A DNA stretch of 10,462 bases from positions 1 through 10,462 of the forward strand of contig JASHYW010000715.1 of the NCBI GenBank assembly GCA_030042885.1. Reading direction: 5' to 3'. Of the stretch, positions 1 to 5,582 are shown in pieces. Position 1 is the first letter of the stretch; each line of letters starts with the position of its first letter. Source of the stretch: Streptosporangiaceae bacterium (GTDB lineage: Bacteria; Actinomycetota; Actinomycetes; Streptosporangiales; Streptosporangiaceae). A model generated the notes under the pieces. It was not told where the DNA came from. It saw only the letters and a list, made by a program, of their open reading frames with translations, and ran no database searches. The translations under genes were made by a program, and so were the position numbers.

Positions 1-7
1 CCGCCCG

Positions 8-1087
8 GTGCGCTCGGCAACCGCCACGGGGCGGCCTGCCAAGGACGCGGACGACATTGATGTCGAGCCCGGCGATGACACCGACCTCGACCTGGACCCA
101 ATTTCCGATGCCGAGGTGGTGAGCCTCGAGGCGGAGGCCGCCGCGCTCACCGAGGCCGATCTTGATGACCAGACGCCCGCCATGGGCGACTCGGTGCACA
201 CCTATCTCAAGTCCATTGGCCGCACCAGCCTGCTCACCGCCGAGCAGGAGGTGGACCTGGCCAAGCGGATTGAGGCCGGGCTGTTCGCCGAGCACAAGCT
301 GGAGACCGCGACCGGGCTGGACGAGGACTACCGGCGTGACCTCGAGATGGTCGCAGAGGACGGGCGGCGCGCCAAGGCGCACATGCTCGAGGCGAACCTG
401 CGCCTGGTGGTGTCGGTAGCCAAGAAGTACAGCGACCGGGGCCTGTCCCTGCTGGACGTGGTGCAGGAGGGCAACCTGGGCCTGATCCGGGCCGTCGAGA
501 AGTTCGACTACACCAAGGGCTACAAGTTCTCGACCTACGCCATGTGGTGGATCCGGCAGGCCATCCAGCGCGGCTTCGCCGACTCGGCCCGGACCATCCG
601 GCTGCCGGTGCACGTGCTCGAGATGCTCAGCAAGCTGAGCCGGGTCGAGCGTGACATGCATCAGCGCCTGGGCCGGGAGCCGACCCCGGAAGAGCTCGCC
701 GTCGAACTGGACCGGACGCCGGACCAGATCGAGGAGCTGCTGCGCACCAGCCGCCAGCCGATCAGCCTGGATTCCACGATCGGCGAGGACGGCGAGACCA
801 GCATCGGCGACCTGATCGAGGACGTGGACGCGCCCGAGGCGTCGGAGCTTGTCGACCGTCAGCTGATGGCGGAGCAGCTGCGTTCCGCGCTTGACGCGCT
901 GACGCCGCGCGAGGCGACGATCATGGCCATGCGGTTCGGGCTGTATGACGGCAACCCGCACACGCTGGACGAGATCGGCCGTGCGCTCGGCCTGACCCGC
1001 GAGCGGATCAGGCAGCTCGAGAAGCAGTCGCTGTCGAAGCTGCGTCATCCGAGCCGGGCCCAGCCGCTGCTGGACTTCGCCAGTTGA
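8..1087 (+). CDS. HrdB/SigB-like primary-type (group 1/2) RNA polymerase sigma-70 factor
   Basis: Sigma-70 family factor that directs core RNA polymerase to -10/-35 promoters. Visible domains: a very acidic N-terminal tail (residues 12-57); region 1.2 (about 60-95, beginning DSVHTYLKSIGRTSLL); regions 2.1-2.4 (about 126-196, with EGNLGLIRAVEKFD and the FSTYAMWWIRQAI melting/-10 segment); region 3 (about 205-282); region 4.1 (289-310); and the region 4.2 helix-turn-helix (318-345, TRERIRQLE). It ends with the SKLRHPSR signature of principal-type factors. At 359 aa it is shorter than the essential HrdB (about 510 aa), so a group 2 paralogue (HrdA/C/D or mycobacterial SigB type) is more likely than the housekeeping factor. 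The GTG at position 8 is the first visible start and the frame stays open to the window edge, so the true start may lie outside. A hairpin cluster follows 32 bases after the stop, so this is probably the last gene of its transcript. Confidence 0.93.
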   Translation: MRSATATGRPAKDADDIDVEPGDDTDLDLDPISDAEVVSLEAEAAALTEADLDDQTPAMGDSVHTYLKSIGRTSLLTAEQEVDLAKRIEAGLFAEHKLETATGLDEDYRRDLEMVAEDGRRAKAHMLEANLRLVVSVAKKYSDRGLSLLDVVQEGNLGLIRAVEKFDYTKGYKFSTYAMWWIRQAIQRGFADSARTIRLPVHVLEMLSKLSRVERDMHQRLGREPTPEELAVELDRTPDQIEELLRTSRQPISLDSTIGEDGETSIGDLIEDVDAPEASELVDRQLMAEQLRSALDALTPREATIMAMRFGLYDGNPHTLDEIGRALGLTRERIRQLEKQSLSKLRHPSRAQPLLDFAS

Positions 1088-1119
1088 CTACGGTCTTAGC
1101 TTCACCTCCCGGTCCGAAG

Positions 1120-1150
1120 TGCCGGGCCTGACCTCCCACCAGGCCCGGCA
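1120..1150 (+). terminator. Perfect 11-bp hairpin after the sigma gene
   Basis: The arms TGCCGGGCCTG (1120-1130) and CAGGCCCGGCA (1140-1150) are perfectly complementary around a 9-base loop. It starts 32 bases after the sigma factor stop codon. No T-run follows, which is common for actinobacterial hairpin terminators, so termination here is inferred from stem strength and position. Confidence 0.6.
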
Positions 1151-1191
1151 GTGTTGACGAGGGGGGACGACCCCCTTCAGACTCCCCCGAT

Positions 1192-1216
1192 CATGGGGGG
1201 CTGCCCGCCCCCCATG
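1192..1216 (+). terminator. Second hairpin, 9-bp stem
   Basis: CATGGGGGG (1192-1200) pairs perfectly with CCCCCCATG (1208-1216) around a 7-base loop. No T-run follows. It lies between the hairpin directly after the sigma gene and the T-tailed terminator, and may back them up or act as an RNA-stability element. The function is inferred from structure only. Confidence 0.4.
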
Positions 1217-1225
1217 TCCCCCTGG

Positions 1226-1260
1226 GCCCCCGGGACGGCCTACGGCCGCCGGGGGCTTTT
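1226..1260 (+). terminator. Rho-independent terminator between sigma gene and fdhD
   Basis: GCCCCCGG (1226-1233) pairs with CCGGGGGC (1249-1256). The stem continues, after a two-base bulge, as CGGCC (1236-1240) with GGCCG (1244-1248) around a 3-base TAC loop, and is followed at once by TTTT. This is the best classical terminator in the window. It ends only 15 bases before the fdhD start codon, so fdhD must have a promoter overlapping or immediately after it. Confidence 0.8.
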
Positions 1261-1263
1261 GCG

Positions 1264-1269
1264 TAGTCT
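1264..1269 (+). promoter_or_regulatory. Candidate -10 element for leaderless fdhD transcript
   Basis: TAGTCT fits the actinobacterial TANNNT -10 pattern and ends six bases before the fdhD ATG, so the expected transcription start falls on the A of the start codon. No Shine-Dalgarno sequence is visible between the terminator and the ATG, which agrees with leaderless translation. No good -35 is seen; the expected position lies inside the terminator stem. Confidence 0.4.
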
Positions 1270-1275
1270 CTGGTT

Positions 1276-2091
1276 ATGAGCGGTACTACGGTCAGGCGGC
1301 GGGTGCTGCGGGCAGCGGTGACAGGCGCCGCGGAGCACCGGGCCGACTTGCTCGCGGTCGAGGAGCCGCTCGAGATCAGGGTGGACGGCGAACCGCTCAC
1401 GGTGGCGATGCGCACTCCGGGCGACGACATCGACCTGGCGGCCGGCTTCCTGTTCACCGAGGGCCTGCTCGGCGGGCTCGACGAGGTGCACGAGATCCGC
1501 ATGTGCGACGAGAACGTGGCGGCGGTGACGGCCAAGCCCGGGCACGCGCTGCGCTATCAGGACGCGGACGCTGCCGGGTCGGCCAGGAAGTTCCTCATGA
1601 CCAGCGCCTGCGGGGTATGCGGCAAGGACCGCATCGAGGCGGTGCGGGTCCGGTCCACCTTCGATGTGTCCGCCGATCCGGTGCGGGTCTCCCCCGCCGT
1701 GCTGGCCGCGCTGCCCGACCGGCTCAGGGAAGCGCAACGGGTGTTCAGCCGGACCGGCGCCCTGCACGCGGCCGGCCTGTTCACCGCGGACGGCACGCTG
1801 CTGGTCCTGCGTGAGGACGTGGGCAGGCACAACGCGGTAGACAAGGTGGCCGGCTGGGCGCTGCGCTCCGGCCTGCTGCCGCTGAGAAGCCACATCCTGC
1901 TGGTCAGCGGCCGCGCCTCGTTCGAGCTGGCCCAGAAGGCGATCATGATGGGGGTACCGGTGCTGGCGGCCGTGTCCGCGCCGTCCTCGCTGGCCGCCTC
2001 CCTGGCCGACGAGGCCGGCCTGACCCTGGTCGGGTTCCTGCGCGGCACCACCATGAACATCTACGCCGGCGCTCACCGAGTGAGCCGCTAA
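1276..2091 (+). CDS. fdhD: FdhD, sulfurtransferase for formate dehydrogenase
   Basis: FdhD passes sulfur from a cysteine desulfurase to the bis-MGD molybdenum cofactor, which activates formate dehydrogenases; it acts in the cytoplasm. The 271-aa length is normal for the family. The diagnostic loop is present: SACGVCGKD with the CxxC pair at C112 and C115. Other conserved blocks are DIDLAAGFLFTEGLL (51-65), GALHAAGLF (161-169), REDVGRHNAVDK (179-190) and the C-terminal GFLRGTTMNIY. The ATG at 1276 is chosen because residues 28 onward (VEEPLEIRVDG) fit the usual family N-terminus and no better start exists downstream of the terminator. No formate dehydrogenase gene lies in the window, so its client enzyme is encoded elsewhere. 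Its TAA overlaps the stop of the convergent MBL-fold gene. Confidence 0.96.
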   Translation: MSGTTVRRRVLRAAVTGAAEHRADLLAVEEPLEIRVDGEPLTVAMRTPGDDIDLAAGFLFTEGLLGGLDEVHEIRMCDENVAAVTAKPGHALRYQDADAAGSARKFLMTSACGVCGKDRIEAVRVRSTFDVSADPVRVSPAVLAALPDRLREAQRVFSRTGALHAAGLFTADGTLLVLREDVGRHNAVDKVAGWALRSGLLPLRSHILLVSGRASFELAQKAIMMGVPVLAAVSAPSSLAASLADEAGLTLVGFLRGTTMNIYAGAHRVSR

Positions 2092-3134
2092 TCGGCCCTG
2101 GCCACCTGGTAGAGGTCGATGCCGTCGGCCGAGACCTCATGGGTCAGCTGCCCGCGGATGGTCAGCACCTCCAGGTGGGCGGCGGTCTCGTTGGCCGCCA
2201 GGAACTGGCTCACCGGGTCCAGCTCGCTGAACAGGCGCTGCCGCCGGGTCCACTTGATGGCCTTGGCCACCTCGTACGCGGTGGCGTGCCCGGCCTGCAC
2301 GGCCTGGCGTGTCTCGGCCAGGCGAAGGTCATGGTGGGCGAGTAGCTCGTTGACCCGGTCATGGGTACTGCCGGTGACCGGCCCGTGGGCGGGCAGCAGC
2401 CGCGAGTCCGGCAGCGCGAGCGTGCGCCGCAGCGAGCTCAGGTAATCGCTCAGCGCCAGCCGGTGCGGGGCGGCCTCGAACCCGATCGAGGGAGTGATGT
2501 GCGGCAGCACGTGGTCGCCAGAGAACATGATCTTGGCCGCGGCGTCATGGAAGACGACATGGCCTCGGGTATGGCCGGGCGTGTGGACGGCCCGCAGTGT
2601 CCGCGACCTCAGGTCAAGCTCCGTCCCGTCGGCCAGCCAGCGGTCGGGTTCCTCCCACTCGGTGAACCTCGGCACGCCGCGCCGAGCCTGTACGGCAGCG
2701 AGGACCGCCCCTAGCTCGTCCGCGCCCAGCCGGTGCAAGTCCCCGCCGAAGATCCGGTGGCTGCGGCCGTGGGCCATGTCGTGCAGCGCCGCGATGTTGG
2801 CGCGCTCGCCGTCGCCCAGCGTGATCACGCTGCGGAGGGTCTGCCGAAGCTCCACAGCGAGGGAGTAGTGATCGATGTGGATGTGGGTGATGAAGAAGTT
2901 CCGGATATCGCCCAGTTCGTAACCGATCTGCCGCAGGCCCTTGGTGAGCTGTTCCCTGGCCCGGACCAGGGCGATGCCGGCGTCGATGAGGTCGACTCCC
3001 TGGTCGTCGGCGATCACGTAGACGTTAACCGCCTTCAGCCCGTCCATCGGCAGCAGCAGCGGGATCCGGTACACAGCGCCGCCGAGATCCTCGACTCCCG
3101 GCTCGGTCCAGGCATGCCGGTCAGCCGCGGACAT
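2088..3134 (-). CDS. MBL-fold metallo-hydrolase with C-terminal winged-helix-like domain
   Basis: A 348-aa metallo-beta-lactamase-fold hydrolase, probably dinuclear zinc. Visible ligands are the HxHxDH motif THIHIDH (H84, H86, D88, H89), H188 in HTPGHTRGH, D207 in FSGDH, and H250 in LPAHGP. Residues 255-335 (HDRVNELLAHHDLRL ... ETAAHLEVLTIRGQL) resemble the beta-lactamase-associated winged-helix domain found in LACTB2- and glyoxalase-II-like members, so a small acyl, thioester or phosphoester substrate is possible; the actual substrate cannot be read from sequence. The gene converges with fdhD, the stops sharing four bases. Upstream on its strand is an AT-rich patch (about 3190-3215) that probably holds its promoter. 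The ribosome-binding site is weak (AAGGG about 15 bases upstream), so the start is only moderately certain. Confidence 0.9.
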   Translation of the reverse strand: MSAADRHAWTEPGVEDLGGAVYRIPLLLPMDGLKAVNVYVIADDQGVDLIDAGIALVRAREQLTKGLRQIGYELGDIRNFFITHIHIDHYSLAVELRQTLRSVITLGDGERANIAALHDMAHGRSHRIFGGDLHRLGADELGAVLAAVQARRGVPRFTEWEEPDRWLADGTELDLRSRTLRAVHTPGHTRGHVVFHDAAAKIMFSGDHVLPHITPSIGFEAAPHRLALSDYLSSLRRTLALPDSRLLPAHGPVTGSTHDRVNELLAHHDLRLAETRQAVQAGHATAYEVAKAIKWTRRQRLFSELDPVSQFLAANETAAHLEVLTIRGQLTHEVSADGIDLYQVARAD

Positions 3135-3224
3135 CGCTCATCGTCACTGACCCTTCATTCCTGCGGACCGGACCCCTTCTCTCGCGGTCCTTACTACTGC
3201 TAAGTAACCATATAGGAGGGCGGC

Positions 3225-3248
3225 ATGTTTCCTGCCTCCAGATGGTAG
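3225..3248 (+). other. Seven-codon mini-ORF with a perfect Shine-Dalgarno
   Basis: AGGAGG (3214-3219) sits five bases before an ATG (3225) that opens a reading frame encoding only MFPASRW before TAG (3246-3248). This is the strongest ribosome-binding site in the window and it lies next to an AT-rich stretch (CTAAGTAACCATATA). It could be a leader peptide, the surviving 5' end of a deleted gene, or chance. No attenuator-like hairpin is evident downstream. Confidence 0.3.
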
Positions 3249-3249
3249 G

Positions 3250-3335
3250 TCAGGCCGGGAAGGCCGTATCCGGCTGGGTCAGCACCACCAGGCATCGCTC
3301 GATGGCCAGCTCGAAGACGGCCTCCTGGTCGAAGC
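3250..3335 (-). pseudogene. C-terminal gene remnant, possibly TetR-family
   Basis: On the minus strand, ending at TGA (3250-3252), about 27 codons read GFDQEAVFELAIERCLVVL plus a short tail. About 26 of 28 codons end in G or C, as in real genes of this genome; upstream of about 3335 the frame abruptly loses that bias. The helix FDxxAVFELAIERCLxxL resembles the last helix of TetR/AcrR regulators, but the match is short and by eye. No DNA-binding domain or start codon is attached, so this is a broken 3' end. Confidence 0.35.
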
Positions 3336-3548
3336 CTGGTGAACAAGGCGGGCACCTGGTACCTGGTGGCATCGCTCGCGGACACCGGGGAGTCCCGGGT
3401 CCTCCGCGTCTTCCGGGCCGGGCGCATCACCTCCGAGGCGCTGCGCCATCGGGACGGCCCGCTCGCGGGGGCCTGCGGGCGGGCCGGCAGCTTCCTGTGC
3501 GGCTGGTGCGGGGAACCACCCGGCCCGCCGTTCGCACCCCAGCAGTGA
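3336..3548 (+). pseudogene. WYL-domain regulator remnant
   Basis: The plus-strand frame reads LVNKAGTWYLVASLADTG and then SRVLRVFRAGRIT. This matches the core of the WYL domain (L-V-x-K-x-G-x-WYLVA ... R-x-FR-x-x-RI) of DeoR/YafY-like regulators. A GTG at 3339 would give 69 aa, but the N-terminal winged HTH and the first half of the WYL domain are missing. The part after GRIT (HRDGPLAG onward) no longer resembles the usual C-terminus, so a frameshift or rearrangement is likely there. G/C at third positions is high from about 3336 and poor before, marking a junction with the opposite-strand fragment to the left. Confidence 0.55.
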
Positions 3549-3560
3549 CGTCCGCCGCGC

Positions 3561-3785
3561 TTACCGATGGACGCTATGGGCTTTCCTCGACCCGAGCCGG
3601 TGCCTCGTCATGGTGCGAATGCGCCGGCGCAGCGAATTGAGCAGGATGGCGGCAACTAGTGTTATCACGGTGACTGCGACCGGAGAAGAGAAGCCGAGAA
3701 TCAGGACCGCAAGCTGGAACAGTGCCACGCCGATGGCACTGATCATTACCGTAGCGGCCGCGCAGGCCAGTCCCCGTTGAAGCAT
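3561..3785 (-). CDS. Small two-helix membrane protein, unknown function
   Basis: 74 aa with two hydrophobic stretches (about 6-31 and 34-50) and a strongly basic tail (RRRIRTMTRHR, 53-63), predicting an inner-membrane hairpin with a cytoplasmic C-terminus. The start is well supported: AAAGGGG (3792-3798) lies six bases before the ATG. The segment SSPVAVTVITLVAAILLNSLRRRIR resembles the last membrane helix and linker of actinobacterial multi-pass sensor proteins (a PLAVAASTL...LFNPLRRRIQ-type pattern), so it may be a fragment of such a gene rather than an independent small protein. Third-position G/C is clearly lower than in neighbours (CTT, CAA, GTA, ATA, ACA, CTA codons), suggesting transfer or relaxed selection. 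Confidence 0.5.
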   Translation of the reverse strand: MLQRGLACAAATVMISAIGVALFQLAVLILGFSSPVAVTVITLVAAILLNSLRRRIRTMTRHRLGSRKAHSVHR

Positions 3786-3891
3786 TTCGCACCCCTTTGT
3801 GCGCCTGCTGTCTTATCTACAGTTCCAGGTTAGGTAGCAAGCGGTACGGGATCGTTACGGCAGCCTGAACTTGTGGCTGCGCGCGCCATGT

Positions 3892-3911
3892 GCGGTGATG
3901 TGAGTCACCGC
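3892..3911. promoter_or_regulatory. Interrupted palindrome GCGGTGA-N6-TCACCGC
   Basis: A perfect 7-bp inverted repeat with a 6-base spacer, sized for a dimeric helix-turn-helix regulator. It lies in the 570-base stretch between the small membrane protein (minus strand) and the Scr1-like regulator (plus strand). It could equally form an RNA hairpin. No regulator can be assigned. Confidence 0.3.
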
Positions 3912-4076
3912 GGCAGGCGTACCGCCGACGCCCTGTTCGGCCGGGAGGAGCCCGCAGGCCACCCGAGACCGCTGAGCAGACACTGGCTGCGCTGCATCAC
4001 CTTGTGTGATCATATCCGGCCATGCTGCGGCGCGTCCCCGGATCGAAGCTTCTTGAGCAATGTGCAGGCACGCCCG

Positions 4077-4112
4077 TTTGCATGTACATATGCATTTGCA
4101 TTTGCTTTGTTA
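4077..4112. repeat. Degenerate AT-rich hexamer tract
   Basis: Read in sixes from 4077 the sequence is TTTGCA, TGTACA, TATGCA, TTTGCA, TTTGCT, TTGTTA: an imperfect tandem hexamer array. It stands out sharply as AT-rich in this GC-rich window. It contains the palindromes TGTACA and CATATG. No supported gene crosses it; short frames through it lack coding bias. Confidence 0.45.
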
Positions 4113-4212
4113 GGCGAGATCACGCGTTCCTGACGGGTGTGAAGAACGGAAAGCCCGGCGACCTGTACCCACACGGCATCGGCAGCGTCACATTACTGCG
4201 AAGTGGCTACAA

Positions 4213-4250
4213 ATAGTGTCCTGATAGTACGGCTGCGCGATGATAGTGTC
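4213..4250 (+). promoter_or_regulatory. Candidate promoter with ATAGTGTC direct repeats upstream of the Scr1-like gene
   Basis: CTGATA (4221-4226, four of six to TTGACA) is 17 bases from TAGTGT (4244-4249, TANNNT), with an extended -10 TG at 4241-4242. The octamer ATAGTGTC occurs at 4213-4220 and again at 4243-4250, exactly 30 bases apart, with a partial copy ATAGT at 4224-4228 about one helical turn after the first. The -10 lies inside the second copy, so a protein binding the repeats would occlude the promoter; autoregulation by the downstream regulator is a natural guess. It implies a roughly 100-base 5' leader. Confidence 0.35.
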
Positions 4251-4355
4251 TGCATGTGCACCGCGTCCGACGGTCTCGCCGGGTCGGCACGGTGGCGGCC
4301 GCTCAGCATGGCAGGGCGGCCGCGTGGCATCACTACATCGGCTCTCGGAGTGGGG

Positions 4356-5243
4356 ATGAGCACGGTTCAGCCGGACAGCGAACCGCCTGCCGACACCTCG
4401 GGCCCGACCGTGCCGCGCATGATCCTGGGCAACCAGCTGCGCCGATTCCGCGAGGCGGCCGGGGTCACGCCCGACCGGGCGGGGTATGAGATCCGGGCGT
4501 CTCGGTCCAAGATCAGCCGACTGGAAAACGGCCGGGTCAGGTTCAAGGAACGGGACGTGGCCGACCTGCTCGCCCTGTACGGGATCACCGACGAGGAGAC
4601 CTGTTCTCGCGTGCTGGCGCTCGCCCGGCAGGCCAGCGCCCCGGGCTGGTGGTCGAAGTACGGCGACATCATGACGGACTGGTTCGAGGAGTACCTGGGC
4701 CTGGAGGCAGCCGCCTCGATCATCCGCACGTTCGAGCTGCAGTTCGTGCACGGCCTGTTCCAGACCGAGGACTACGCTCGCGCCGTCACCCTGCTCGGTA
4801 ACATGGCCGCGCCCGCGGAGGAGATCGACCGGCGAGTGAGCCTGCGGCTCAAGCGACAGGACCTGCTCACGGGCCCCGAGCCGCCGCAAGTGTGGTCGGT
4901 CATCGACGAGGGAGCGCTGCGGCGCCTCGTGGGCGGCCGCGCGGTGATGAGGGCCCAGCTGAGCCGGCTCATGGAGGTCGCCGATCTGCGTCATGTCACG
5001 GTTCAGGTTGTGCCGTTCAGCCGGGGCGGGCACGCCGCCGCGGGCGGGTCGTTCACCGTGTTGCGCTTCGGCGACGCCGACGTGCCGGACATCGTCTATC
5101 TCGAGCAGCTCACGAGCGCCCTCTACTTGGACAAACGCGAGGACGTCGACCATTACCTGGCGGTCATGAACCAGCTCAGCGCCGAGGCCCTGACCCCTGC
5201 CGAGACCGCGCGCTTCCTGGCCGAGATCATCCGGGAGACGTGA
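4356..5243 (+). CDS. Scr1-like XRE-family regulator with DUF5753 domain
   Basis: 295-aa DNA-binding protein of the large Streptomyces-type Scr1/WhiJ-like family. Residues 22-80 form an XRE helix-turn-helix (LGNQLRRFREAAGVTPDRAG ... SRSKISRLENG). Residues about 105-285 match DUF5753: WF-EEYLGLE-AA, I-R-TFELQFVHGLFQTEDYARA, RRVSLRLKRQDLL, VIDEGALRR, the VTVQVVPF strand and the FTVLRFGD / DIVYLEQLTSALYLD blocks. The ATG at 4356 is preferred over in-frame starts at 4203, 4254 and 4308 because GGAG (4347-4350) lies five bases upstream and the length then fits the family. Such genes normally sit beside a 60-80-aa DUF397 gene; none is present here. The 3' end abuts a stretch of gene debris. Targets are unknown. 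Confidence 0.92.
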   Translation: MSTVQPDSEPPADTSGPTVPRMILGNQLRRFREAAGVTPDRAGYEIRASRSKISRLENGRVRFKERDVADLLALYGITDEETCSRVLALARQASAPGWWSKYGDIMTDWFEEYLGLEAAASIIRTFELQFVHGLFQTEDYARAVTLLGNMAAPAEEIDRRVSLRLKRQDLLTGPEPPQVWSVIDEGALRRLVGGRAVMRAQLSRLMEVADLRHVTVQVVPFSRGGHAAAGGSFTVLRFGDADVPDIVYLEQLTSALYLDKREDVDHYLAVMNQLSAEALTPAETARFLAEIIRET

Positions 5244-5372
5244 TGCCAGGGTGCGGCAGCCAGGGCAGACGGTCGGTGGCGGCGACGGCGGCGACCACCG
5301 CCGCCGCCGCGCATGCGGCCAGCGCGAGTTCCGGGATCGTCCGCACCGCCAGGGCCAGCAGAAGGACACGGT
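5243..5372 (-). other. Coding-like hydrophobic segment, unidentified remnant
   Basis: On the minus strand the frame ending at 5227 reads RVLLLALAVRTIPELALAAC followed by an Ala/Val-rich stretch and TDRLPWLPHP, with strong G/C third-position bias (CTG, GCG, GTG, CGG, ACG, ATC). This looks like a membrane helix of a real protein rather than random antisense, but no ATG or GTG start with a ribosome-binding site is seen, and the frame upstream of about 5375 loses the pattern. Alternatively, the plus-strand frame from ATG 5243, overlapping the regulator stop, gives a 43-aa Ala/Arg-rich peptide of no recognised family. Confidence 0.2.
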
Positions 5373-5376
5373 GACG

Positions 5377-5541
5377 ATGGCGGTCAATGAGATGCTGGCC
5401 CCGGTCCGGGCGCGCCGCGCCGAGTATGCACGAGATCTCGGCTACGTCCGGCGGGTGCTGCGGGACGGTAACGAGCGCGCCGAGGCGATCGCCGCGGCCA
5501 GGTTGGATGAGGTCAGGCCGGCCATGGGCATGCGCTACTGA
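5377..5541 (+). pseudogene. trpS: C-terminal fragment of tryptophanyl-tRNA synthetase
   Basis: 54 codons from ATG 5377 read AVNEMLAPVRARRAEYARDL, then VRRVLRDGNERAEAIAAARL and DEVRPAMGMRY before the stop. This is the recognisable C-terminal helix pair and tail of bacterial TrpRS (AVNxxLAPIRARRAE...VLxxGNxRAxxIAxxTLxEVRxAMGM). The whole Rossmann catalytic domain with HIGH and KMSKS, and the anticodon-binding part before this tail, are absent (full enzyme about 330-350 aa). GAAGGA upstream could serve as a weak ribosome-binding site, but a functional 54-aa product is unlikely. A complete trpS must exist elsewhere in the genome. Confidence 0.65.
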
Positions 5542-5582
5542 CCTGCGGCGGTCGGCACCGGGTCGTGTGGCAGGGTAGGTCT

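Noticed and set aside
1240..2076. 278-aa open frame antisense to fdhD
   Set aside because: Its composition (Gly, Gln, His, Arg rich) is typical of an antisense frame of a high-GC gene; fdhD on the other strand has all family motifs.
3873..4216. Short plus-strand frames between the membrane protein and the regulator
   Set aside because: No ribosome-binding site, no codon bias, and they run through the AT-rich hexamer tract; non-coding is more likely.
4296..4325. Two GCGGCCGC-type palindromes in the leader of the Scr1-like gene that could pair
   Set aside because: Such palindromes are common in very GC-rich DNA and the pairing does not extend beyond the octamers; no riboswitch-like structure is recognisable.
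4188..5387. 399-aa open frame antisense to the Scr1-like regulator
   Set aside because: Arg/Pro/His-rich antisense shadow with no domain; the plus strand encodes a clear XRE/DUF5753 protein. Only the portion around 5243-5372, in another minus frame, looked coding-like and is treated separately.
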